Source: an uncultured Thiocystis sp. (GTDB lineage Bacteria > Pseudomonadota > Gammaproteobacteria > Chromatiales > Chromatiaceae). Taken from it: a stretch of DNA of 59,462 bases. The notes below the pieces were generated by a model that saw nothing but the letters and a program-made list of their open reading frames with translations, was not told where the DNA came from and did not search any database. The first letter of the stretch is position 1. Each line of letters begins with the position of its first letter. Below are positions 49,626 to 57,934 of the stretch, in pieces. The DNA lies in assembly GCF_903866365.1 (NCBI RefSeq), contig NZ_CAIPNF010000054.1, positions 1-59,462 of the forward strand, read 5' to 3'. The position numbers and the translations under genes were made by a program.

Positions 49626-50556
49626 CGAATACGTGCTTACGCCAGATGTGTTTGATCGTTCGAGCTACTCGCGGCCTGACTATATCGATATGTGCCTGCC
49701 GTATCTCAAGGACGTGCTATACAACGACGCACTCGTCCGAGATTTGCGTGATGGCGATTGGTCGAAGTGGTGTTCCGAACCAACTCGCTTGGGATCGTCT
49801 CATCGTCTTGCGAAGGAGATACTGCGGAAGCTCAAACAACGGAATCGGCTGCGAAGCTTTCCTCGACAATCAAGCGGCAGTTCCCCAAACGCGGTGGATT
49901 GGTGTCAGGAAGCATTGGCAAGCCACCTGAAGTCACCTCTGACGGGAGTTATCGTGACATATTCGGAGAAACGGAATTTCAACGCTGAGCCAATGATTGC
50001 CTCCATAGAGAAGCTTCCTGGATGCAATTGGTGGCAGGCTCGCAGTTGCTCGGCCATGCTCGAAAGGACGACGGAGTCCTTCTTGGGCGCGCTGCAGAAG
50101 ATTCTTGATTGTGCAAATTCGTTGATGTTCATCGATCCCAATCTTGATCCGACGAACAATTACAGTGAGTTCTTTCGTTTACTGGAGCCCTTGCAGAGGA
50201 GAATGCCCAGACCGCGAATAGAATTGCATCGGAGCTTCTGTCTCGGAGACGGGCGTCATAGGAGAATTCTCTCACAGCCCCAGGGCACGGAATTGTTCAA
50301 GCCGTTGGACGAGAAGCTAAAATTTTTTGGGCTCCGCGCTGAAGTGCATTTCTGGCAGGACTTTCACGCGAGATTCTTGATTACGGACTTGATAGGCATC
50401 CTCGCGGAAGCAGGTTTCGACACGACGCTGACCAAACAGAGGACGACTTGGGCGCGACTGAGCAGCGTAGACCGAGACAAGATTCAACGCGATTTTGACC
50501 CTGCTGTTCGTCCGGGGGATTTGAAGTTTCAGTTTCCGATCGGAGCAACAGAATAA
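49618..50556 (+). CDS. PLD-like protein, possible effector partner of the ATPase
   Basis: 312 residues. No firm family call, but the C-terminal part reads VHFWQDFHARFLITD followed by GILAEAGFDTT, the layout of a phospholipase D-like HxK site in which Arg replaces Lys. An earlier stretch, FIDPNLDPTNNYSEFFRLL, resembles the strand-turn before the first half-site. Only one H-x-K-like motif is seen, so it would have to dimerise or be a decayed or non-nuclease member. Its ATG overlaps the ATPase stop, so translation is coupled. That suggests the ATPase senses or moves while this protein acts. AT-rich like its neighbour. Function inferred from arrangement. Confidence 0.65.
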   Translation: MIDEYVLTPDVFDRSSYSRPDYIDMCLPYLKDVLYNDALVRDLRDGDWSKWCSEPTRLGSSHRLAKEILRKLKQRNRLRSFPRQSSGSSPNAVDWCQEALASHLKSPLTGVIVTYSEKRNFNAEPMIASIEKLPGCNWWQARSCSAMLERTTESFLGALQKILDCANSLMFIDPNLDPTNNYSEFFRLLEPLQRRMPRPRIELHRSFCLGDGRHRRILSQPQGTELFKPLDEKLKFFGLRAEVHFWQDFHARFLITDLIGILAEAGFDTTLTKQRTTWARLSSVDRDKIQRDFDPAVRPGDLKFQFPIGATE

Positions 50557-50561
50557 CCTCT

Positions 50562-51263
50562 ATGGCACAAGCATGGATCATGCACGAGCGCATCCAAAGC
50601 ATTTTGACCAACCTCGAAGCAGTCGGCGAGGATCTACTCGCGTTGTCGGATGACATCTGGCTCAACATCGACCACAACGACAGCGAGGCTGTTACCAAAG
50701 GGGCACAATTCAAGATCGACTTCAATGGAGCGGTCAACGAGTTCCAGGCCGCCTCGGCACGTCTGTCGCGTCTTGTCGAAGATTTCACGGAGGTCTCAAC
50801 CTTCGAGGCACCCCATGCCCCTGCGTCTGCGGAAGAAAGAGAGCGGCGCGAGCGCATCATCGCCGCGCTTGATCGTCGCATTCCGCACAATCTGGAGGAA
50901 GACTTCCGCTATAAGCGCCCGGTGGTATTCACGCTGAACGGGGTGCCCTTCGATGGCACAAACACCTGGTCCCAGGTCCACGAGACCCTATGCCGATATC
51001 TCGCGACGCTGAAGCCAGACGTTTTCGACGCTTTGCCCGATAACACTGATTTCACAAGCTCCAAGGGGAGAAAGTATTTCTCACGAGACGCGACTGACCT
51101 GCGCGGACCGGGTTATTACGGGCGGGGTGTAGTGGAGGAGACCAATCTTTCCGCGAATCTGATTCGCGACAACATACGACGCCTGCTCGGCACCTTCGGG
51201 ATCCAGGAAGATGCCTTCATCGTGTACCTACGCCAGGACCGTGATGCCGAGCAAGAGGGGTGA
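50562..51263 (+). CDS. Protein with N-terminal helices and a RAMA-like C-terminal domain
   Basis: 233 residues. Residues 1-110 are mostly helical and charged (ILTNLEAVGEDLLALSDDIW, ASAEERERRERIIAALDRR) and could be a coiled coil. Residues about 125-225 (VFTLNGVPFDGTNTWSQVHETLC, then RKYFSRDATDLRGPGYYG and VEETNLSANLIRDNIRRLL) follow a pattern I associate with RAMA-type domains attached to restriction or methylase systems. These are thought to read modified DNA or act as adaptors. This is memory of a pattern, not a search result. It starts 5 bases after the PLD-like gene's stop and ends 3 bases before the AAA relic, which looks like its lost partner. Confidence 0.6.
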   Translation: MAQAWIMHERIQSILTNLEAVGEDLLALSDDIWLNIDHNDSEAVTKGAQFKIDFNGAVNEFQAASARLSRLVEDFTEVSTFEAPHAPASAEERERRERIIAALDRRIPHNLEEDFRYKRPVVFTLNGVPFDGTNTWSQVHETLCRYLATLKPDVFDALPDNTDFTSSKGRKYFSRDATDLRGPGYYGRGVVEETNLSANLIRDNIRRLLGTFGIQEDAFIVYLRQDRDAEQEG

Positions 51264-51266
51264 CGG

Positions 51267-51500
51267 ATGATCGAATCAATCGAGATCAAGAACTTCGGCC
51301 CGTTGGCCGATTTCGCCTAGCGCGGTTTGGCCCCGATCAATCTCGTGATCGGGCGACACGGGACCGGCAAGACCTTTCTGCCGAAGGCGCTCTATTGCGC
51401 GATCAACCGAATCATCCAGAGGCAAGCCGGCGGCCTACCACGAAATATGACAAAGAATTCTGAACGCGCCCGTGGAGACAGCCAGAGATCGCTCGTATGA
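51267..51500 (+). pseudogene. Truncated AAA ATPase gene with a premature stop
   Basis: From the ATG at 51267 the frame reads MIESIEIKNFGPLADFA, then TAG where relatives usually have Trp, then RGLAPINLVIGRHGTGKT. This is the N-terminal strand and Walker A of a RecF/SMC-like ATPase (GRNGTGKT expected; Asn changed to His). After about 60 codons the match dissolves into an unrelated sequence and stops near 51500. The gene has lost everything past the P-loop and is interrupted by an amber codon. It begins 3 bases after the RAMA-like gene, so the two were probably one operon. Confidence 0.75.
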
Positions 51501-53308
51501 AACTGACTCGGTTGTCGCTGACGAATTATCGTTGTTTCGACACACTCACCATTGCGCTGGATGAGTCTCTGACAGTCCTGGTCGCGCCGAACGGTCAAGG
51601 GAAAAGCGCGATTCTCGATGCGATCCGCATTGCCTTGTGGCCTTACGCCAGCGCCTTCGATGTGGTGAGCGGGACGCAGTCTGGGACCGGGATCGAAATC
51701 GACGATGTGACGATGCGTCCAGTCGCTGCGACGGCTCCCATGGTTATGGAGCCTCGGCTGCCTTCGGTGATCTCCGCTACGGCGGTGATCGACGGACGGG
51801 AGGTCGTCTGGTCGCGGTCGCGCGACAAGGTCAGTCGCGGGTCGAAGACGACAATCAGAGACGCCAAGCCCCTGGCTGAAATCGGGACGGCTTATCAGGC
51901 CCGGATCAGGCTCCAGGATGAGCACGACAGCGAGGACGACCACTCCGATTTGAAGCTGCCAGTCATTGCATATTATGGGACCGGCCGGCTTTGGAAGCAG
52001 CGCAAACTTAGGCTCCAGCGTAAGCAGAAAAACGCGCTGTTCTCGCGCACCTATGCCTACCATGGTTGCCTGGAATCCACGTCGGATTACAGCTCTTTCC
52101 TGGACTGGTTCTTTTTCAATTTCGCCGCCGATTTCGAACATAAGACCAAGACGCTCGAACGCCAGGGTTTTCATGGCGTATTCGATTCAACGAATCATGG
52201 GGAAATCCTGAAAGCGGTTTCCACATCGGTTGACCGGATGATGAGCGGCTCGGGTTGGACGGGGCTGCGATACAGCCCAAGCAACCAAACCCTGGTCATG
52301 TCCCATCCGGAATTTGGCGAACTGAAAGTGGATCAACTCAGCGACGGTCAGCGCAACATGATCGCCATGGTCGGCGATATCGCTTATCGCTGCGTCAAAT
52401 TGAACCCCGCGCTAGGCATCCGCGCACCGCTGGAAACCGATGAAATCGTGTTGATCGACGAGATCGACATGCACCTCCACCCGCAATGGCAACAGGTTGT
52501 CATCGCCAGTTTGCGGGAGGCATTTCCGAAGATCCAATTCATTGTGACGACGCACAGTCCGCAAGTGCTGACATCCATCCACAAGGAACAGATTCGCACC
52601 CTGGGACGAACGGCCGAGGGACAATATGTCGCCAGCGAGCCGCTCGCCGCCTCTTACGGCGAGATCAGCAGCGACGTGCTGGAACGCTGGAGGAGCTTTC
52701 GACGGCATAAGCCCGCGCTCATGGAAAAACTCCTCCGCGAGCAGTACAGGCTGTGCGCCTATTCGGAGATCCAAGCCGAGCCGGAGGGATTCGGCTATCA
52801 CATCGAGCACCTCAGGCCAAAGAGCCAGTTCCCCGCGGAGACCTTTCTCTACGGTAATCTGGTGGCCAGCGCCTTGGCCGACAGCGACCTCAAGGCACTC
52901 CCTGCCGCAGAGGTCTTTGGTGGACATGCCAAGCGCAGCACATACGACAGCGCGCTGTTCGTGTCGTGTCTTGATCCCGACTGCCCGCGCTTGTTCGCCT
53001 ATCTCTCCGACGGGCGCGTGGAGCCTGCTCTCGGACTCGATTCGGCGGATCGCGACCGGGCGCTTTATACCAGGGATCTGCTGAACCTGAACTGCCCGTT
53101 CCTCGTCAACCGTCGCCGGCGGTGGTGGGACGAACTCGACAAGCTGCTGCAACAGCACATCGACGAAGATCAAAATGTCTATCACCTTGCGGCGGTCGAC
53201 TTGCTGCCGACGAATGGGCGCCTGAGTCCATTCTTCACCGCGACCCGGCAGTTTTTCGGCCGTGTCGCCGAGCAAGTTCTTCGAGATGAAGCCCCGGAAC
53301 TGCTTTAA
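51497..53308 (+). CDS. Septu-like fusion: PtuA-type ATPase joined to PtuB-type HNH nuclease
   Basis: 603 residues. Residues 1-395 are a RecF/PtuA-like ATPase: LTNYRCFDTLTI, Walker A VAPNGQGKSAIL (about 32), signature QLSDGQRNMIAM, Walker B VLIDEIDMHLHPQWQ (about 320) and THSPQVLTS. From about 415 the sequence becomes an HNH-type nuclease of the TIGR02646/PtuB kind: LLREQYRLCAYSEI, HIEHLRPKSQFP (catalytic His pair), YGNLVASAL, GGHAKRSTYD, LFAYLSDGRVEPALGL and LLNLNCPFLVN. In described Septu systems these are separate proteins that form a complex which cuts DNA during infection. The open frame shows no break. The usual ATPase C-terminal extension is shortened at the joint. Start ATG at 51497, high but sub-host GC. 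Confidence 0.8.
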   Translation: MKLTRLSLTNYRCFDTLTIALDESLTVLVAPNGQGKSAILDAIRIALWPYASAFDVVSGTQSGTGIEIDDVTMRPVAATAPMVMEPRLPSVISATAVIDGREVVWSRSRDKVSRGSKTTIRDAKPLAEIGTAYQARIRLQDEHDSEDDHSDLKLPVIAYYGTGRLWKQRKLRLQRKQKNALFSRTYAYHGCLESTSDYSSFLDWFFFNFAADFEHKTKTLERQGFHGVFDSTNHGEILKAVSTSVDRMMSGSGWTGLRYSPSNQTLVMSHPEFGELKVDQLSDGQRNMIAMVGDIAYRCVKLNPALGIRAPLETDEIVLIDEIDMHLHPQWQQVVIASLREAFPKIQFIVTTHSPQVLTSIHKEQIRTLGRTAEGQYVASEPLAASYGEISSDVLERWRSFRRHKPALMEKLLREQYRLCAYSEIQAEPEGFGYHIEHLRPKSQFPAETFLYGNLVASALADSDLKALPAAEVFGGHAKRSTYDSALFVSCLDPDCPRLFAYLSDGRVEPALGLDSADRDRALYTRDLLNLNCPFLVNRRRRWWDELDKLLQQHIDEDQNVYHLAAVDLLPTNGRLSPFFTATRQFFGRVAEQVLRDEAPELL

Positions 53309-53444
53309 TGTTGGGCAAGCGAGGAAGTGGGGCCTGATCAGCGCTCCCGGCAACGCCGACGAGACGGCAGAAGTCGGATAGGGAGTGAGGAAACTTCCGA
53401 GTACAGATCGGGCCAAGACAGCCAGCCAATGAGTGGATTTCATC

Positions 53445-53747
53445 ATGACCTCTGACCAGCGACGCAACCCGAGCATGGCCGAACGTGCCCGCGTCGCCCT
53501 GGCACCACAGAACGCCCGCGCCATCCTGGCCGGCCTGGGCGGGCGCGAGAACGTCCAGGTCGCCGAAGCCTGCGCCGAGACCCGCGTGCGGGTCAGGGTC
53601 AGCGACGGCGCGAGTCTCGATGAAACGGCCCTGGCGGCAGCGGGTGTCCAGGGCATCCTGCGGCTGCCGGACAACGTCCTGCATCTGCTGGTCGGCCTGA
53701 ATGCCGATCAGTATGCGGCGGAGATGAAGGCGGCGATGGCGGGATAA
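53445..53747 (+). CDS. Free-standing EIIB-like PTS domain protein (copy of the permease C-terminus)
   Basis: 100 residues from the ATG at 53445. Residues about 20-100 are nearly identical to the last domain of the permease ([24 protein letters not shown], with the candidate phospho-Cys). Most base differences are synonymous. The first 20 residues (MTSDQRRNPSMAERARVAL) loosely echo the permease linker. It could still accept phosphate from the permease's EIIB or from EIIA. It is cut off from the PTS genes by the 7.2-kb island. No PTS partner lies next to it on the right; a hairpin and the convergent tsdBA gene follow. Confidence 0.8.
   Translation: MTSDQRRNPSMAERARVALAPQNARAILAGLGGRENVQVAEACAETRVRVRVSDGASLDETALAAAGVQGILRLPDNVLHLLVGLNADQYAAEMKAAMAG
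53502..53747 (+). repeat. Right copy of the 246-bp direct repeat (EIIB-like domain)
   Basis: Matches 45988-46233 without gaps, about 91% identical. The longest exact runs are about 78 and 57 bases. It defines the right edge of the accessory island. Confidence 0.9.
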
Positions 53748-53762
53748 GCCAGCGAAGGGGAC

Positions 53763-53788
53763 GCCCGCCGGCAACTTGGTCGGCGGGC
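53763..53788. terminator. Hairpin between convergent EIIB-like and tsdBA genes
   Basis: GCCCGCCG (53763-53770) pairs with CGGCGGGC (53781-53788), 10-base loop, in the 60-bp convergent gap. It has no U-tract on either strand, so at most it is a weak or factor-dependent stop. Confidence 0.5.
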
Positions 53789-53807
53789 GCCATGTTCGAT
53801 CGCCACG

Positions 53808-55439
53808 CTATTGAGCAGAACCCGGCGACGATGTGCCAAGTAGCTTTCCGTCTGCTCCCTCGCGCTTGCCATAGTAGTCAAATTGACTCCCATGGAACTG
53901 CTCAGCGGTCTCCGCGACAACACCGGCGAATCGTGGATCCTGCGGGCGCTCATGAGCGTTCATGAAGGCGGCTACGTCCCATGCCTGTTGGTCGGTCAGT
54001 TCCAGGAAGTTTCCGAGTGGCATATTGGTCTTGATGTATGCGGCGGCGGTGTCGATCCTGTGCATCCCAGCGCCCCAGTTGTAACTCCGCGCACCCCACA
54101 GCGGCGGAAAGACCATCGTGTCGCTGGCATCGCCACCTGTGCCGTCGGCGCCATGGCAAATCGCGCAGTTCTTTTCGTAGATCGCCGCGCCGCGTTGCGG
54201 ATCGAAACCCTGCTCGGTCTCGGCCAGTTTCGGATAGCCACGGCCGGGCATCGCCTTGTCGCCAGTGGGCGCTCCGGTGGCGAGCCAATACAGATAGCTC
54301 TCCAGCGCATGGATGACGGGGCTCTCGGCGGCCGGTGGATGGCCAACTTCCGATGCCTGCGCGTTCATGGAATAGTTGAAGCAGCCCTGGATGCGCTCGG
54401 TGATCGTGTTGACCTGCTTGTCCTTGCTGCGATACGCCGGATACGCCACCCAGGCGGCCCACATCGGCGCCGCGTCGGCGAGTCTGCCAGCGTCGAGATG
54501 GCAGCCCTCGCAGGTCTGTTGATTGCCGACATACTTGCCTGAAATCTCGTGGCTGTTGGTCTGCGTGAAGATGCGTTCGCCGAGGGCAACCTCCTCGCCG
54601 AACGCGTCGCCAGGCTTGTCGCCGCGAGCCGGCGGATTGAAATGCCCGGCTTTACCAGGCAGGCGACCAGAGGGTACCTCGCCTTGATGCGGCAGCGGCT
54701 TCTTGTGAGCCATCGGTGCCGGCTCGGAACTCTGCTGTGGCGGGGACATCGCCGTCGCGCTCGACCCCGGCGAGCTCGCGCCCGATGCGACGGCGCTGTC
54801 CGCGACCGGCAGCGACGCATAGAAGGCCGCCACGGCCTGTATCTCGGCCACCGACAGCTTGGCGTTGACCGCGCCCATCATGCCGAGCGGATCGCCAGTG
54901 CGCTCGCCGGTGGTCCAGGCCGCCATCTGTCGGACCAGATAGCTGTAGGGCTGACCCGCCAACGCGGGGAAATGCTGGCCGACCCCACTACCCAGCCGGC
55001 CGTGGCACTGCCCGCATGCGGGCAGCCGACGTTCGGTCCAGTCGCCATCAAGCGCCAGCCACTCGCCGTCCTTGGGATCGCTATCGGCGGGAACCCTGGC
55101 ATTGCTGGCGGGCGGCAATGCCGCGAAGTACTCGCTCAGCGCCGCGATTTCAGCGTCGGTCAGCAACTCCGCCCAGGGTTGCATGATGGAGTGCTTGCGG
55201 TTGCCGTCATTGAAATTGTCGATCTGTTGGGCCAGGTAGAAAGCATTCACCGCCGCCAGGCGCGGCGCGCCGATCGACTCGCTGCCACCGCCATTCGCCT
55301 GATGACAGGTGGCGCAGGGCTCGATACCGCGCGCCGGGTCGCCCAGGGTGACCAAGCGCTTGGCGACGTCATCGGCAGAGGCCGCGGTCACGAGGCTGAT
55401 CAGCAGAATGAGGATCGCGAACTGTATGCGGACTAACAT
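53808..55439 (-). CDS. tsdBA: TsdBA-type fused tetraheme thiosulfate dehydrogenase
   Basis: 543 residues. Signal peptide 1-22 from the ATG at 55439. The N-terminal half (about 25-215) is a diheme cytochrome c4-like TsdB with CATCH (42-46) and CGQCH (about 144). A Pro/Ser-rich linker joins it to a TsdA half (about 280-520) with CEGCH and CAICH. The segment IQGCFNYSMNA contains the Cys that serves as the unusual axial heme ligand in characterised TsdA. TsdA joins two thiosulfates into tetrathionate and TsdB takes the electrons. A TsdBA fusion is known from Marichromatium purpuratum, another purple sulfur bacterium. Periplasmic. Convergent with the EIIB-like gene and 58 bp downstream of cobQ. 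Confidence 0.9.
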   Translation of the reverse strand: MLVRIQFAILILLISLVTAASADDVAKRLVTLGDPARGIEPCATCHQANGGGSESIGAPRLAAVNAFYLAQQIDNFNDGNRKHSIMQPWAELLTDAEIAALSEYFAALPPASNARVPADSDPKDGEWLALDGDWTERRLPACGQCHGRLGSGVGQHFPALAGQPYSYLVRQMAAWTTGERTGDPLGMMGAVNAKLSVAEIQAVAAFYASLPVADSAVASGASSPGSSATAMSPPQQSSEPAPMAHKKPLPHQGEVPSGRLPGKAGHFNPPARGDKPGDAFGEEVALGERIFTQTNSHEISGKYVGNQQTCEGCHLDAGRLADAAPMWAAWVAYPAYRSKDKQVNTITERIQGCFNYSMNAQASEVGHPPAAESPVIHALESYLYWLATGAPTGDKAMPGRGYPKLAETEQGFDPQRGAAIYEKNCAICHGADGTGGDASDTMVFPPLWGARSYNWGAGMHRIDTAAAYIKTNMPLGNFLELTDQQAWDVAAFMNAHERPQDPRFAGVVAETAEQFHGSQFDYYGKREGADGKLLGTSSPGSAQ

Positions 55440-55497
55440 CGCGTTGGAGATTCTCCGTTTGGGCGCGTTCGATGGCGTGAGATGAAGCAACGCTAAT

Positions 55498-56982
55498 CTA
55501 ACCGACATTATCGCCGACCTCCTTCGTCAGCGATGCAATCCGCTCCAGATCCAGATGTGTCTCGATGGCGTCCGCCAACCGATCGATTGCGGACTCGCGC
55601 TGAGCCTGATAATCGGGGGTCTCGCGGACACTGAGTCCAGCCCAGCGTAACAGCGCCGCGCAGGCTGTGGAAGACTCGAACAGACCGTGCAGATAGGTGC
55701 CGAGAATCTGTCCGTCCGCCGACATCGCTCCGTCGGCGCGCGTGATTCCGTCATCGCTCAAGATCGCGGCGGGATGGTCGAGCGCGGCCCCGGCGGTGAC
55801 GCCGGCATGAATCTCATAGCCAACGACCGACGCCTGTTCCAGCGTCAGGCGTCCGCGAACATTGGCCAGAATCTTCTCCGGCGCCAAGCGCGTCTCCAGA
55901 TCCAGCAGCCCCAGACCGGGACTGGAACCGGGCTCGCCCTCCAGACCTAGCGGATCCTCGATGCGGGTTCCGAGCATCTGAAAACCGCCGCAGATGCCAA
56001 TCAGCCGACCGCCGTAGCGCAGATGACGCGCGATGGCCGACTCCCATCCTTCACGCCGCAGCCAGTCCAGATCCGCGCGCACCGATTTCGATCCAGGCAG
56101 GATGATGAGATCGGCGGACGGCGGGCGCGCTCCGGCCCGCGCATAGCGCAGATCGACCTGTGAGTGCAGGCGCAGCGGATCGAGATCGGTGTGATTGCTG
56201 ATCCGGGGGAACACGGGGACCAGCACGCGCAGTGCAGCGCGGTCTTTTTCGACTTGCTGGGTGGCGACCGCGTCCTCCGCCTCCAGATGCCAGCCCTGGA
56301 GATAGGGCAGGACGCCGAGCACCGGCTTGCCGGTCTCGCGTTCCAGCCAGTCGAGTCCCGGCTGCAACAGCGCGAGGTCGCCGCGAAAGCGATTGATGAC
56401 GAAGCCCGCGACGCGCCGCCGTTCGCTCTGCGAGAGCAGCGCCAGGGTGCCGACCAGATGCGCGAAGACCCCGCCCCGGTCGATGTCCGCGATCAGGATC
56501 ACCGGACAGTCGACCGCCTCGGCGAAGCCCATGTTGGCGATGTCGTTGGCGCGCAGATTGATCTCGGCCGGGCTGCCGGCGCCCTCGACCAGGATCAGGT
56601 CATAGGCTGCCGACAGACGGGCGTGGGAGTCGAGCACCGCCGAACGGGCGATGCCTTTGTAGTCGTGATAGGCGACCGCGTCCATGTTTCCCACCGCGTG
56701 GCCCTGGACGATGACCTGGGCGCCGCGATCGGTGTTGGGCTTGAGCAGAACCGGATTCATGTCCACGGTCGGGGCGATCCCGCACGCCTGGGCCTGGACC
56801 GCCTGGGCGCGGCCGATCTCGCCGCCGTCGACGGTCACGGCGCTGTTCAGGGCCATGTTCTGCGGCTTGAAGGGCGCGACAAGCAGACCACGGCGCACGA
56901 AGACACGGCACAGTCCGGCGACCAGCACGCTCTTGCCGGCGTCCGAGGTGGTGCCCTGGACCATCAGGGTCCGCGCGGTCAT
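55498..56982 (-). CDS. cobQ: Cobyric acid synthase CobQ
   Basis: 494 residues from the ATG at 56982; a longer frame adds a non-conserved leader. The glutamine-dependent amidase adds four amide groups to adenosylcobyric acid a,c-diamide in B12 synthesis. The N-terminal synthetase has [30 protein letters not shown] and [15 protein letters not shown]. The C-terminal amidotransferase has the Cys in [14 protein letters not shown] (about 330) and the His in [10 protein letters not shown] (about 435). B12 is needed for bacteriochlorophyll synthesis and for QueG. It lies 31 bp after the GGDEF regulator gene, possibly on the same transcript. Confidence 0.95.
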   Translation of the reverse strand: MTARTLMVQGTTSDAGKSVLVAGLCRVFVRRGLLVAPFKPQNMALNSAVTVDGGEIGRAQAVQAQACGIAPTVDMNPVLLKPNTDRGAQVIVQGHAVGNMDAVAYHDYKGIARSAVLDSHARLSAAYDLILVEGAGSPAEINLRANDIANMGFAEAVDCPVILIADIDRGGVFAHLVGTLALLSQSERRRVAGFVINRFRGDLALLQPGLDWLERETGKPVLGVLPYLQGWHLEAEDAVATQQVEKDRAALRVLVPVFPRISNHTDLDPLRLHSQVDLRYARAGARPPSADLIILPGSKSVRADLDWLRREGWESAIARHLRYGGRLIGICGGFQMLGTRIEDPLGLEGEPGSSPGLGLLDLETRLAPEKILANVRGRLTLEQASVVGYEIHAGVTAGAALDHPAAILSDDGITRADGAMSADGQILGTYLHGLFESSTACAALLRWAGLSVRETPDYQAQRESAIDRLADAIETHLDLERIASLTKEVGDNVG

Positions 56983-57013
56983 GGCTGTCGCTCGGTTTCG
57001 AGTGAACCGCGGT

Positions 57014-57934
57014 TCAAATCGCGACCTGCTCGATGCGATGACGGCCGGCATGCTTGGCGGCATAGAGCGCCCGGTCGGCGGCGTCGACAATCTGGCGAGG
57101 ACTCAGTTTGGCGTCCGGATCCACCGAAACCACGCCCATGCTGACGGTCACCCGCGCGGCCACCGGCGAGGAGACATGAGGAATGGCCAGACCGTCAATG
57201 ATCTGGTTCAGGTGTTGGGCGATGGCCAGGGCCTCTTCAGGATCGGTGTAGGGCAACAGGATCATGAATTCCTCGCCGCCATGCCGCGCGATGAAGTCGC
57301 CCGAACGGTGCAGCGCGCCCGCCATGGCCGCCGCCAGACGGCGCAGACAGTCGTCGCCCGCGCCATGGCCGTAGGTGTCGTTGAAGGGCTTGAAGTGATC
57401 CACGTCCAGATAGATGAGCGACAGCGGACGCTTGGAACGCCGCGCCCGATTCCATTCGTCCTCCAGCACCAGATCGAAGCGGCGGCGGTTATTGACCTCG
57501 GTCAGCGCGTCGATGAAGGCATAGGATTCGAGCAGGTCGTATTTGCTCTTCAGATCCAGGTGCAGCCGCACGCGCGCCTTGACCATCGGCGGATGGAAGG
57601 GCTTGGTGATGTAATCCACGGCGCCGGCGGCGAAGCCGCGGGTGGCGTCCATGACCTCGGAGACGGCGGTCACGAACACCACCGGAATCCCCCTGGTGGT
57701 CTCGTCGTTCTTGAGCGCGGCGCAGAGTTGGTAGCCATTCATCTCGGGCATCAGGATGTCGAGCAGAATGATGTTGGGCGGCTGATCGGCGCGGGCCAGT
57801 TTCAGGGCGCGCTCCGCATTGGTGGCCGCGCTGACCCGAAACTCGTCGCGGAACACCTCCATCAACAGGTCGATGTTCTCTTTGGTGTCATCGACGATGA
57901 GGATTTTCGGTCGATCGTCACGTTCAGTCGTCAC
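57014..57934 (-). CDS. REC-GGDEF response regulator, diguanylate cyclase
   Basis: 306 residues, GTG start at 57934. Receiver (1-125) with VDDTKEN, the phospho-Asp in [19 protein letters not shown] and [16 protein letters not shown] domain (about 140-300) with [25 protein letters not shown] and the active-site GGEEF. The inhibitory site RSGD is five residues before it, so product feedback is expected. It makes c-di-GMP when phosphorylated. It overlaps the upstream hybrid kinase gene by 11 bp, so that kinase is its probable partner. Opposes the EAL protein at 15436. Confidence 0.95.
   Translation of the reverse strand: MTTERDDRPKILIVDDTKENIDLLMEVFRDEFRVSAATNAERALKLARADQPPNIILLDILMPEMNGYQLCAALKNDETTRGIPVVFVTAVSEVMDATRGFAAGAVDYITKPFHPPMVKARVRLHLDLKSKYDLLESYAFIDALTEVNNRRRFDLVLEDEWNRARRSKRPLSLIYLDVDHFKPFNDTYGHGAGDDCLRRLAAAMAGALHRSGDFIARHGGEEFMILLPYTDPEEALAIAQHLNQIIDGLAIPHVSSPVAARVTVSMGVVSVDPDAKLSPRQIVDAADRALYAAKHAGRHRIEQVAI

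Noticed and set aside
51260-51463. 67-codon frame across the AAA relic
   Set aside because: It is out of frame with the recognisable ATPase motifs and has no pattern of its own.
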